A stretch of DNA of 11,141 nt from Acidimicrobiales bacterium (GCA_030447125.1 JAUJLZ010000011.1:8943-20083), one strand, 5' to 3'. Positions 1 to 6,363 are shown, numbered from the stretch's first letter. Notes: generated from the sequence alone by a model not told the origin. Numbers and translations: made by a program.

Positions 1-41
1 TCGAACTGGGCGCGGGCGAAGGCGCCCAGGGAACCGAGCAT
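1..41 (-). CDS. N-terminal 13 codons of a leftward gene, product unknown (partial)
   Basis: Reading leftward from an ATG at 41-39, the frame stays open to the window edge and encodes MLGSLGAFARAQF. Too little is present to name a product. The start is supported by a TAGCCT hexamer ending 6 nt before the ATG (48-53), the same spacing seen before most genes here, which suggests a leaderless transcript. It is divergent from the sugar dehydrogenase at 136, so positions 42-135 would be a shared promoter region. The call rests on promoter position and an open frame only. Confidence 0.5.
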   Translation of the reverse strand, partial: MLGSLGAFARAQF

Positions 42-47
42 CGCTCC

Positions 48-53
48 AGGCTA
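48..53 (-). promoter_or_regulatory. -10 element TAGCCT for the leftward partial gene
   Basis: On the minus strand TAGCCT is followed by a 6-nt spacer (GGAGCG) and then ATG. This matches the actinobacterial TANNNT -10 consensus at the spacing expected when transcription begins at the start codon. Confidence 0.5.
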
Positions 54-135
54 CCGGGCGGCGCCCGCCGCCCCTCACCCGGCGCTCACCCAGGGCGCGC
101 CCCGCTCCCGAGCGGTTGCGTGCGACCATGTCGCC

Positions 136-1362
136 ATGCTCGGGCGGCGAAGGCGTGTCCTCCTGGTCGTGACCGCGCTCATGGTCGGAGCCTGCGGCGG
201 TGGCGAACGCCAGCCCGGTGCCACCAGCGCCGAGCCCACGGCCACCGTCACGATCCCGACCACCACGTCGGCCTCTGCCCCGAGCGAGGAGCCGGCCTCT
301 GCCTCGTTGGACGAGCTCGACGGTTTGGCCGTCGGCCTCACCGAGGTCGCCACCCTGCAGGCTCCGGTGGCCATGGCCCAGCGACCCGGCCACGAGCCGT
401 TCTTCGTGGCCGAGCGGGCCGGGCGGGTCATGGTGGTCGAGGACGGCCAGGTGCGACCCGAGCCGCTGCTCGAGGTGGAGACGACCACCAACGGCGAGCG
501 TGGCCTCCTCGGCCTGGTCTTCAGCCCCGACGGGAGCCGCTTCTACGTCAGCTACACCAACCTCGAAGGTGACAGCCGCCTGGAGGAGTTCACCATGGGC
601 GCCGGGGCCCTCGATATCGACCTCTCCTCTCGTCGCACCCTCCTGCGGGTGGCCCAGCCCTTCGCGAACCACAACGGCGGCCACATCGCCTTTGGTCCCG
701 ACGACCTCCTCTACTACGGCCTCGGCGACGGCGGGGGCAGTGGTGATCCCGAGAGCAACGCCCAGGACACCTCCACCCTGCTCGGCTCGGTGCTGCGCAT
801 CGAGCCCACGGCCCAGGGTGAGGCCCCCTACGCCATTCCCGCCGCCAACCCCTTCGCCGACGGCGGGGGCCGGGGCGAGATCTACCTCTACGGCGTGCGC
901 AACCCCTGGCGCTTCTCCTTCGACCGGGCCACCAACGACCTCTGGCTGGCCGATGTGGGCCAGAACGCCATCGAGGAGGTCAACCGCCTGCCCCTCGACG
1001 AGGCGCCCGGCGCCAACCTGGGTTGGCCGGCGCTGGAGGGCACCCGAACCTACGACGGTGAGCCGGCCCCCGACACCGTTCCCCCGGTGTACGAGTACAC
1101 CCACGACGAGGGGTTCTCGGTCACCGGTGGTCACGTCTACCGGGGCTCGCGCATCCCGGCCCTCCAGGGGGCCTACGTGTTCGGCGACCTCGGCACCGCC
1201 CGGGTCTGGGCCCTCGCCGTGGAGGGCGACGACGTCACCGGCCGAGCCGACCTCGGCGTGGGCGTCGACGAAGGGACGCTGGTGTCGTTCTTCGAGGACG
1301 GCGCGGGCGAGCTCTACGTCATCTCCATCGCCGGACCCATCTTCCGCCTGGATCCGGCCTAG
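136..1362 (+). CDS. PQQ-dependent aldose sugar dehydrogenase, lipoprotein (GSDH family)
   Basis: A 408-residue exported quinoprotein, expected to oxidise aldose sugars to lactones with PQQ on the outer face of the membrane. The N-terminus has an Arg-rich start, a hydrophobic stretch and a lipobox VGAC with the lipidated Cys at 20. A Thr/Ser/Ala/Glu-rich linker runs to about residue 60, and the beta-propeller domain fills about 63-406. Family motifs seen are ERGLLGLVFSPD (121-132), NHNGGH with the likely catalytic His179, GLGDGGGSGDP (195-204), GVRNPWR with Arg255 (253-259), DVGQNAIEEVN (273-283) and NLGWP (294-298). These fit the YliI/Asd branch of soluble aldose dehydrogenases. PQQ synthesis genes are not in the window. 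Only a weak -10 (GACCAT, 124-129) precedes the ATG. Exact sugar specificity cannot be read from sequence. Confidence 0.9.
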   Translation: MLGRRRRVLLVVTALMVGACGGGERQPGATSAEPTATVTIPTTTSASAPSEEPASASLDELDGLAVGLTEVATLQAPVAMAQRPGHEPFFVAERAGRVMVVEDGQVRPEPLLEVETTTNGERGLLGLVFSPDGSRFYVSYTNLEGDSRLEEFTMGAGALDIDLSSRRTLLRVAQPFANHNGGHIAFGPDDLLYYGLGDGGGSGDPESNAQDTSTLLGSVLRIEPTAQGEAPYAIPAANPFADGGGRGEIYLYGVRNPWRFSFDRATNDLWLADVGQNAIEEVNRLPLDEAPGANLGWPALEGTRTYDGEPAPDTVPPVYEYTHDEGFSVTGGHVYRGSRIPALQGAYVFGDLGTARVWALAVEGDDVTGRADLGVGVDEGTLVSFFEDGAGELYVISIAGPIFRLDPA

Positions 1363-1365
1363 CGA

Positions 1366-1429
1366 CCCACCTGTTCTTTTCGGCGCTGAGGACCAGCAGG
1401 TGGGACTCACAGCCGAAAGAACGGGCGGG
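1366..1429 (+). terminator. Interlocking inverted repeat after the sugar dehydrogenase (terminator or structured RNA)
   Basis: The left arm CCCACCTGTTCTTTTCGGC (1366-1384) pairs with GCCGAAAGAACGGGCGGG (1412-1429). The core is 11 bp with one bulged T, and the outer part extends it with one wobble and one mismatch. The 27-nt loop contains CAGGTGGG (1397-1404), a perfect complement of the outer left arm CCCACCTG (1366-1373). Two exclusive folds, or a pseudoknot, are therefore possible. There is no U-tract. It begins 4 nt after the dehydrogenase stop, so termination of that transcript is the simplest role; a riboswitch-like or protein-binding role is also open. Confidence 0.45.
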
Positions 1430-1451
1430 GCGGGCGAGGGCGGGCGGCCGG

Positions 1452-1457
1452 TAGGTT
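1452..1457 (+). promoter_or_regulatory. -10 element TAGGTT for the alpha/beta hydrolase
   Basis: TAGGTT lies 7 nt before the ATG at 1465, giving a predicted leaderless transcript. It is flanked by the inverted arms GGCCGG (1446-1451) and CCGGCC (1459-1464), so the hexamer sits in the loop of a 6-bp inverted repeat that abuts the start codon. Confidence 0.6.
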
Positions 1458-1464
1458 TCCGGCC

Positions 1465-2268
1465 ATGCCCGTCGCCAGCGTCGCTGGTCATGCCGTCCAC
1501 CACCTCGACGAGGGCGACGGCGAGCCCGCCCTGGTCCTGCTGCACGCCTTCCCCCTCCACGCCGGCATGTGGGCACCCCAGATCATGGCCCTGGCCGGAC
1601 TGACCCGGGTGGTGGCTCCGGACCTCCTCGGCTTCGGCGCCACCGACGCCCCCGAGGACCCGGCCGTCTACTCCGTGGACGCCTGGGCTGATCAGGTCGC
1701 CGGCCTCCTCGACCACCTCGGGCTGGGGCGGGTCGTCCTCGGCGGCCTGTCGATGGGCGGCTACGCCGCCTTCGCCTTTGTCCGCCGCCATCGGGACCGG
1801 TTGGCCGGGCTGGTGCTGGCCGACACCCGGCCCGGCCCTGACACCGCCGAGGTGGCTGAGCGACGCCGGCGCCAGGCCCGCCAGGTCAGCGAGCGGGGCA
1901 CAACCGAGCTGCGCGAGAGCCTGCTCGGCGGACTGCTCGGCGAGCACACCCGGGCGCAGCGCCCGGACGTGGTCGACGCCGTCCGGGCCCTGAGCGACAA
2001 CCCCCCGGCCGGCTTCGTCGGGGCACTGACGGCCATGCGCCATCGCCCCGACTCGACTCCGGACTTGGCCGGCATCGAGGTTCCCACCCTCGTGGTCGTG
2101 GGCGACGAGGACACCCTGTCGCCCCCCGAGGTGGCCCAGGCCATGCACGCCGCCATCCCCCGCTCGACGCTGGCCGTGCTCCCCCGCGCCGGCCACCTCT
2201 CCAACCTGGAGGCGCCCAACGCCTTTGGCGCGGCGCTGGATGGGCTTCTGGCCGACCTCGAGTCGTAG
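1465..2268 (+). CDS. Alpha/beta-fold hydrolase
   Basis: A 267-residue cytoplasmic serine hydrolase of the alpha/beta-hydrolase fold, with no signal peptide. The oxyanion-hole segment is LLHAFP (25-30). The nucleophile elbow is GLSMGG with Ser96, followed by a helical lid region at about 125-200. The acid is probably Asp216 in VVGDEDTLSPP, and the base is His244 in RAGHLSNLE, so the triad is complete. The protein resembles the esterase, carboxylesterase and 3-oxoadipate enol-lactonase group, but no neighbouring pathway genes fix the substrate. The ATG is supported by a TAGGTT -10 element 7 nt upstream, and the gene appears to be transcribed separately from the dehydrogenase before it. Confidence 0.9.
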   Translation: MPVASVAGHAVHHLDEGDGEPALVLLHAFPLHAGMWAPQIMALAGLTRVVAPDLLGFGATDAPEDPAVYSVDAWADQVAGLLDHLGLGRVVLGGLSMGGYAAFAFVRRHRDRLAGLVLADTRPGPDTAEVAERRRRQARQVSERGTTELRESLLGGLLGEHTRAQRPDVVDAVRALSDNPPAGFVGALTAMRHRPDSTPDLAGIEVPTLVVVGDEDTLSPPEVAQAMHAAIPRSTLAVLPRAGHLSNLEAPNAFGAALDGLLADLES

Positions 2269-2313
2269 CGCGCTCCCGGGCGGGGCCGCGGCCAGCGCCG
2301 CCTCAGGCGCCGG

Positions 2314-2319
2314 TAGGAT
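2314..2319 (+). promoter_or_regulatory. -10 element TAGGAT for the lytic transglycosylase
   Basis: TAGGAT lies 8 nt before the GTG at 2328 and supports that start as leaderless. The arms GGCGCCG (2306-2312) and CGGCGCC (2320-2326) form a 7-bp inverted repeat with the -10 in its 7-nt loop, so it could also be an operator. Confidence 0.6.
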
Positions 2320-2327
2320 CGGCGCCC

Positions 2328-3386
2328 GTGCCCCGTCGTCTCCTCGTCGCCGCCCTCGCGGTCGCCCTGGTCGCCGGGGTGGCCTTCGAGACCAGCACCG
2401 GCGATCCCGGCGTGCGTGTGGCCAGCGATGTCGAGGGGGGCGCTGAGCGCTTGAACCGGGTCCCCGGCTCGCGACGTCTCGCGACCCCGCCCCCGGGCGA
2501 TGGGTCGGCGACCGAGGAGGCCACCGCTCCAGCCAACTCCTTGCCGGTGGCACCGACCGACGACGGGGTGGCCGGCGAGGAGACCACGCCCCCGGAGGAG
2601 CCCGAGGCCGACCTGAGCGTCGTGCCCGTCGCCGCCGACACCCCGGCCGGCCTGGCCGAGCAGATCCGCAGGGCCGAGCAGGCCATCCGGTCGCCTGACC
2701 CCTCGCCCGAGGAGCTCGCCTACCACGGTCACCTCCAGCAGGTGGCCTACCGGGCGCTCACCGACCGGCCCGAGTGGGACGCGGAGGTGGCTGAGGCCCT
2801 GCCCGAGGACCTCCGCCCGATCATGGCCGCCAACCTGGCCGCCGGGCGCGAGCTGGCCCAGCCCCACGCCCGACCCCAGACCAAGCTGCCGGCGTGGCGC
2901 ATCGTCGAGCCCGCGCCCGCCGAGGAGCTGCGGGCGTACTACGAGGAGGGCGAGGCGGTGTACGGGGTGCCCTGGGAGTACCTGGCGGCGATCAACCTGA
3001 CCGAGACCCGGATGGGCCGCATCCGAGGGCTCAGCTCGGCCGGAGCCCAGGGCCCGATGCAGTTCATCCCCAGCACCTGGGCGACGTACGGCGAGGGGGA
3101 CATCAACGACCCCCACGACGCCATCCTCTCCGCCGCCCGCTACCTCGCCGCCAACGGAGGCGGCAGCGGCAACCTGCCCAACGCTTTGTTCCGGTACAAC
3201 CCGGTCTCGTGGTACGTCAACGCCGTCACCGCCTACGCCGAGCAGATGGTGGCCGACGAGCGGGCCTACCTCGGCTACCACGCCTGGCAGGTGTACTACG
3301 CCACCTCGCTGGGCGACGTCTTGTTGCCGGTGGGCTACGAGTCGAGCGAACGCCGCCCGGTCACCCCCGCCGAAGTCACCCGCTGA
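2328..3386 (+). CDS. Secreted lytic murein transglycosylase (SLT family)
   Basis: A 352-residue exported enzyme expected to cleave peptidoglycan glycan strands, leaving 1,6-anhydro-muramyl ends. Residues 1-20 form a signal peptide or N-terminal anchor without a lipobox Cys. A Pro/Glu/Thr-rich linker (about 50-105) precedes a helical region (about 108-185), and the SLT domain occupies about 195-310. Its catalytic Glu is probably 226 in INLTETRMG. The family motif GAQGPMQFIPSTW is at 239-251, followed by DINDPHDAILSAARYLAANGG (258-278) and a substrate-groove segment ALFRYN (286-291). The Gly-Ala-Gln-Gly-Pro-Met-Gln-Phe motif resembles MltB/Slt-type actinobacterial enzymes. The GTG start is chosen from the -10 spacing and the signal peptide. 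The last 52 nt overlap a leftward small ORF. Confidence 0.88.
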   Translation: MPRRLLVAALAVALVAGVAFETSTGDPGVRVASDVEGGAERLNRVPGSRRLATPPPGDGSATEEATAPANSLPVAPTDDGVAGEETTPPEEPEADLSVVPVAADTPAGLAEQIRRAEQAIRSPDPSPEELAYHGHLQQVAYRALTDRPEWDAEVAEALPEDLRPIMAANLAAGRELAQPHARPQTKLPAWRIVEPAPAEELRAYYEEGEAVYGVPWEYLAAINLTETRMGRIRGLSSAGAQGPMQFIPSTWATYGEGDINDPHDAILSAARYLAANGGGSGNLPNALFRYNPVSWYVNAVTAYAEQMVADERAYLGYHAWQVYYATSLGDVLLPVGYESSERRPVTPAEVTR

Positions 3387-3535
3387 CGTCCCCGCCGACG
3401 GGTTGGGGCGTGCCTGGCGGCGAGGCCGACAGCGACCACCGCGGCGAGCAGGCCGAGGGGGATGGGCAGACAGCAGCCGCCCACGCGCACGCGGGTCCGT
3501 CTGGTCCGGGGCCTGCGTGATCGGAGGATTCCCAC
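3335..3535 (-). CDS. Probable small membrane protein with a CCLPIPLG motif
   Basis: A 66-codon leftward frame starting at GTG 3535. It has a strongly basic N-terminus (residues 4-17), then GGCCLPIPLGLLAAVVAVGLAA (about 19-40) as a single hydrophobic segment led by a Cys pair, and a basic tail. Third codon positions are about 80% G/C, consistent with coding. A TACACC hexamer ends 6 nt before the GTG (3542-3547), like the leaderless promoters elsewhere in the window. It starts 41 nt after the GNAT gene and could instead be the last member of that leftward operon. Its final 52 nt overlap the 3' end of the transglycosylase gene antisense, so the C-terminus is the least certain part. Function is unknown; a small integral membrane protein is the most I can say. 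Confidence 0.45.
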   Translation of the reverse strand: MGILRSRRPRTRRTRVRVGGCCLPIPLGLLAAVVAVGLAARHAPTRRRGRQRVTSAGVTGRRSLDS

Positions 3536-3576
3536 GGCGCTGGTGTACCCCGAAGGTGGCGAAGCACAACGAGGGC

Positions 3577-4014
3577 TCAGCGCGAATGGCGGTAGACGTT
3601 GGTGTCGCGGGGCTCGAAGCCGAGCCGGCGGTAGAGGCGGTTGGCGGCCTGGCGGGACGGACGGGAGGTGAGGTCGACGCTGCGGGCGCCGGCCGCGGCC
3701 GCTCGCTCCAGCGCCGAGCGGGTGAGGGCGTCGCCCACGCCCGTGCCCCGAGCCCCCTCGTCGACCACCACGTCCTCGATCCAGGCCCGCAGACCGGTGG
3801 GGATCCGAAAGAGCGCCAGGGTGAGGGTGCCCACGATCTCGCCGGCGTCGCTTCGAGCCACCAGCAGCGTGGTCGCCGGCGACGCCACCATCTCCGCCAG
3901 CTCGGCCTCGGTCGGCGGGGGTGACGACCGGGACAGCTGAGGGACCAGGCGGGCGAAGGCGGCGACCAGGTCGGGGGTGACCGCGGTGGCCTCGGCGATG
4001 GTGACCTCCCCCAC
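3577..4014 (-). CDS. GNAT-family N-acetyltransferase
   Basis: A 145-residue acetyl-CoA-dependent acetyltransferase spanning a single GNAT domain. Motif A is visible as a beta strand DVVVDEGARG followed by the pyrophosphate-binding loop RGTGVG (89-94). A C-terminal motif B follows: RQAANRLYRRLGFEPRDTNVY (121-141). The acceptor substrate, protein or small molecule, cannot be inferred. The GTG start lies 4 nt beyond the stop codon of the citrate synthase fusion, so the two are almost certainly co-transcribed and probably translationally coupled; I see no ribosome-binding site of its own. The pairing with an acetyl-CoA-consuming enzyme is suggestive but does not prove a functional link. Confidence 0.88.
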   Translation of the reverse strand: MGEVTIAEATAVTPDLVAAFARLVPQLSRSSPPPTEAELAEMVASPATTLLVARSDAGEIVGTLTLALFRIPTGLRAWIEDVVVDEGARGTGVGDALTRSALERAAAAGARSVDLTSRPSRQAANRLYRRLGFEPRDTNVYRHSR

Positions 4015-4018
4015 CGGG

Positions 4019-5584
4019 TCAGGCTTCGGGGACGGGCTGGGGCGGGGGCGGGCCCACGTAGCGGGCGCTGGGGCGGATGATGCGGTTGTCGGCGGCCTGC
4101 TCGAGGATGTTGGCGCACCAGCCGATCACCCGGCTGACGGCGAAGGTGGGGGTGAACATCTCCGGGGGGATGCCACAGCGCTCCATGACCACCCCGGCGT
4201 AGAACTCCACGTTGGCGTACAGCTCCCGCCCGGGCTTGAGCTCGGCCAGCACCTCCACGATGGTGCGCTCGACGGTGGTGGCGAACTCGGCCTTGTCGCC
4301 CCCCAGGCGCTGGGCCAGCTCCCGCAGCAGCGTGGAGCGGGGGTCCTCGGTCCTGTAGACCCGGTGGCCGAAGCCCATGATCCGGCCCCCGCCGTCCACC
4401 TCCCGGCGGATCCACTCCTCGGCCCGGGCCGGCTCCCCGATGGCCTCGAGCATGTCGAGGGCCCGGCTGGGGGCGCCGCCGTGCAGGGGGCCCGACAGGG
4501 CGCCGATCGCCCCCACCACCGCGGCACCGACGTCGGCCCCGGTGGAGGTGATGACCCGGGCGGTGAAGGTCGAGACGTTGAAGCCGTGGTCGACGGTGGA
4601 GATGAGGTACTGCTCCACTGCCCGGGCGTGCGCGGGCGCGGGGCGCCGCCCGCTCAGCATCCACAGGTAGTTGGCGGCGTGGGCCAGCTCGGGGTCGGGC
4701 TCGACCGGCTCCTCCCCCTGGCGGAGTCGGAACAGGGCCGCGACCAGGGTGGGCACCAGGGCGCACAGGCGCACGGCGTCGGCCCGCAGCTCCCCGGCGG
4801 GGATGTCGAGGCTGGGCCGGAAGCCCAGGGCGGCGGCGGTGAGCGACACGGCCGAGCGCAGGGCTTCGAGGGGCAGGAACGTCTCCCCGGTGTTGGCCAC
4901 GTCGCCCAGGAGCGGCCATAGGGTGTCGGGCAGGGTCCGCTGGGGACGGATCTCCTCGTCGAAGGCCACCTGTTGCTCGGCGGAGGGCAGCTCGCCGTCG
5001 AAGAGCAGCGTCCACACGTCCTCGAGGGTGCGCTTGTCGGCCAGCTCCCGAGCCGAGTACTGGCGGTAGTGGTAGAAGCCCTCCTGGCCCCGCACGTCGC
5101 CGATGACCGTGTCGGCCACGATCACCCCGGCCAGCCCCCTGGGAGCCTCGACCTCGCCGGGGTGGAGCATGGGCTGGATCTGGGCCACCTTCATCAGGTC
5201 GCGCATCGACACCACGCCCACCACCCGCCCGTCGTCGACCACGGGGATGTGGCGGTAGCCCCGCTCGGCCAGGCTGGCGAAGGCGGTGCCGGTCTCGGAC
5301 CCGGGCGCCACGGTGTCGGGCTGGGCGGTCATCCAGTCGGACACCGAGGCACGACGGCCGTCGGTTCCCGATGCCGCGAAGCGCACGATGTCGCGCTCGG
5401 TCACGATGCCCACGGCACGGAAGTCCTCGACCACCACCACACAGCTGACGCGCTCCTTGGCCATGCGGACCGCGACCTCGGCCATGGTCTCACCGGGAAG
5501 GGCGGTGACGGCGGGGGTGGTCATCAGATCGGCGACGGCGCGCCGGCGCGACAGGACGTGCTGGTTCACCGGACTCCTCGTCAT
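4019..5584 (-). CDS. Citrate/2-methylcitrate synthase with N-terminal CBS domain pair
   Basis: A 521-residue fusion. Two CBS domains (about 17-70 and 80-133) carry the adenosyl-ligand signatures GIVTERD (59-65) and GVVSMRD (123-129). A citrate synthase domain follows (about 148-512). Its condensation of acetyl-CoA with oxaloacetate is the entry step of the TCA cycle, though propionyl-CoA use cannot be excluded. Active-site motifs seen are DHGFNVSTFTAR (332-343), GPLHGG with His368, and GFGHRVY with His407. At the third catalytic position, NVEFYAG has Glu460 where E. coli GltA has Asp362. The tail RPSARYVGP and the other motifs resemble the shorter Streptomyces 'citrate synthase 2' group, which from memory also has Glu there. 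The CBS pair implies allosteric control by AMP/ATP-type ligands. Start ATG 5584 is chosen because CBS homology begins soon after it; an upstream extension to 6040 lies inside the next gene. A proline-rich tail (PPPPQPVPEA) ends the protein. Confidence 0.92.
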   Translation of the reverse strand: MTRSPVNQHVLSRRRAVADLMTTPAVTALPGETMAEVAVRMAKERVSCVVVVEDFRAVGIVTERDIVRFAASGTDGRRASVSDWMTAQPDTVAPGSETGTAFASLAERGYRHIPVVDDGRVVGVVSMRDLMKVAQIQPMLHPGEVEAPRGLAGVIVADTVIGDVRGQEGFYHYRQYSARELADKRTLEDVWTLLFDGELPSAEQQVAFDEEIRPQRTLPDTLWPLLGDVANTGETFLPLEALRSAVSLTAAALGFRPSLDIPAGELRADAVRLCALVPTLVAALFRLRQGEEPVEPDPELAHAANYLWMLSGRRPAPAHARAVEQYLISTVDHGFNVSTFTARVITSTGADVGAAVVGAIGALSGPLHGGAPSRALDMLEAIGEPARAEEWIRREVDGGGRIMGFGHRVYRTEDPRSTLLRELAQRLGGDKAEFATTVERTIVEVLAELKPGRELYANVEFYAGVVMERCGIPPEMFTPTFAVSRVIGWCANILEQAADNRIIRPSARYVGPPPPQPVPEA

Positions 5585-5597
5585 CGTGGTCGGAGGG

Positions 5598-5603
5598 AGT
5601 GTA
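5598..5603 (-). promoter_or_regulatory. -10 element TACACT for the CBS-citrate synthase operon
   Basis: On the minus strand TACACT lies 13 nt before the ATG at 5584, which would give a short leader of roughly 6 nt. This is slightly longer than at the other genes here. The last three bases of the element overlap the palindrome at 5601-5617. Confidence 0.5.
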
Positions 5604-5617
5604 GGAGAAGCTCCTAC
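5601..5617. promoter_or_regulatory. 17-bp hyphenated palindrome, candidate operator
   Basis: GTAGGAG-AAG-CTCCTAC is a perfect 7-bp inverted repeat with a 3-nt centre. It overlaps both the -10 of the citrate synthase promoter and the stop codon of the HlyIII gene (5614-5616). This position suits a repressor site controlling the synthase operon. Reading as a terminator for HlyIII is possible but less likely, because no U-tract follows. Confidence 0.5.
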
Positions 5618-6291
5618 GGGGAGCGCACCAAGACCATGATCATGGCGTAGTGGCAGGCGCAGGCGGCCACCACCAGGCAGTGCCACACCTCGTGGTAGCC
5701 GAACACGGTTGGGGCCGGGTCCGGCCGGCGCCGGGTCAACACCACCGTGCCCACCGTGAACAACGCGCCGCCGGCAGCCAGGAGGGCCAGCACCAGGGGG
5801 CGTCCGGTGAGCTGGGGGACGAGGACCAGCACGGCCCAGCCGAGGATCAGGTACAGCGAGTTGCCCAGTCGCATGGCCTCGAGGCGAAAGACCTTGAGGG
5901 CGACGCCCACCAGCGCTACCACCCACACCACCGACAGGGCCACGGCCCGCCACACCCCGTCGAGGGCAAGGAGGCAGAGGGGGGTGTAGGTGCCGGCGAT
6001 GAGCACGAAGATCATGGCGTGGTCGAGCCGGCGCATCCACAAGCGGGCCGGGATCGACCGGGCCAGGCGGTGGTAGGCGGCACTGGTGGCGAACAGGCCG
6101 GTCAGGCTGAGGGCGTAGACGATGCCGCCGATGCGGGCCGACGCTCCCTCAGCGGCGGCGACCACGACGATGCCGGCCGGGATGCTGAGGAAGAACATCA
6201 CCTGGTGGAGCCGACCCCGCAGCCGAGGTCGCACCGCGGTCAAGATGTCGAGCATGGCGTCGGGCATCGGCGCCGGGGAAGAGCGAGCCAC
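5614..6291 (-). CDS. Hemolysin III / PAQR-family seven-helix membrane protein
   Basis: About 225 residues if started at GTG 6291, with seven predicted hydrophobic helices. The family's metal-site residues are present: Ser70 and His74 in TSAAYHR (69-75), Asp90 and His91 in LDHAMIF followed by GTYTP (100-104), and His200/His204 in FGYHEVWH near the C-terminus. Bacterial members (YqfA/TrhA group) are poorly understood; roles in membrane lipid or fluidity homeostasis have been proposed, and 'hemolysin' is a historical name. I chose GTG 6291 because a TATCGT -10 element (6300-6305) lies 8 nt before it, as at other leaderless genes here. ATG at 6267 or 6255 would give 217 or 213 residues and remain possible. 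It is followed after 29 nt by the citrate synthase operon. Confidence 0.88.
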   Translation of the reverse strand: MARSSPAPMPDAMLDILTAVRPRLRGRLHQVMFFLSIPAGIVVVAAAEGASARIGGIVYALSLTGLFATSAAYHRLARSIPARLWMRRLDHAMIFVLIAGTYTPLCLLALDGVWRAVALSVVWVVALVGVALKVFRLEAMRLGNSLYLILGWAVLVLVPQLTGRPLVLALLAAGGALFTVGTVVLTRRRPDPAPTVFGYHEVWHCLVVAACACHYAMIMVLVRSP

Positions 6292-6299
6292 CTGCGCCC

Positions 6300-6305
6300 A
6301 CGATA
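6300..6305 (-). promoter_or_regulatory. -10 element TATCGT for the HlyIII/PAQR gene
   Basis: TATCGT on the minus strand precedes GTG 6291 by 8 nt. If ATG 6267 were the true start, the same promoter would give a leader of about 25 nt. The region 6292-6375 is shared with the divergent PAC2 gene promoter. Confidence 0.4.
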
Positions 6306-6363
6306 CAGCCGTGCCCAGCCTGGGTGCTGGCGCCTCCCGGTCGTGGTCGCGGCCCCACCTCAC

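Noticed and set aside
6..29. 8-bp inverted repeat CTGGGCGC / GCGCCCAG near the left edge
   Set aside because: It lies in the coding part of the partial leftward gene and is G/C-only. Such repeats are expected by chance at this composition.
200..1603. Rightward 467-codon frame overlapping the sugar dehydrogenase
   Set aside because: The product is a Pro/Ser/Arg/Thr-rich shadow with no motifs, while the +1 frame encodes a clear quinoprotein.
3386..3411. Stem ACG-CCCC / GGGG-CGT after the transglycosylase stop as a terminator
   Set aside because: The stem is short with a bulge and an 11-nt loop, has no U-tract, and lies in the coding sequence of the probable small leftward gene.
1761..5015. 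Leftward open frame of over 1000 codons spanning the hydrolase, transglycosylase, GNAT and citrate synthase genes
   Set aside because: Its translation is low-complexity Arg/Pro/Gly/Ala-rich and crosses well-supported genes in both directions. Stop codons are rare in off-frames at this GC content.
5585..6040. Possible N-terminal extension of the citrate synthase fusion upstream of 5584
   Set aside because: The extension lies antisense-free but in another frame of the HlyIII gene, reads as Pro/Arg/Gly-rich shadow sequence, and CBS homology begins just after the ATG at 5584.
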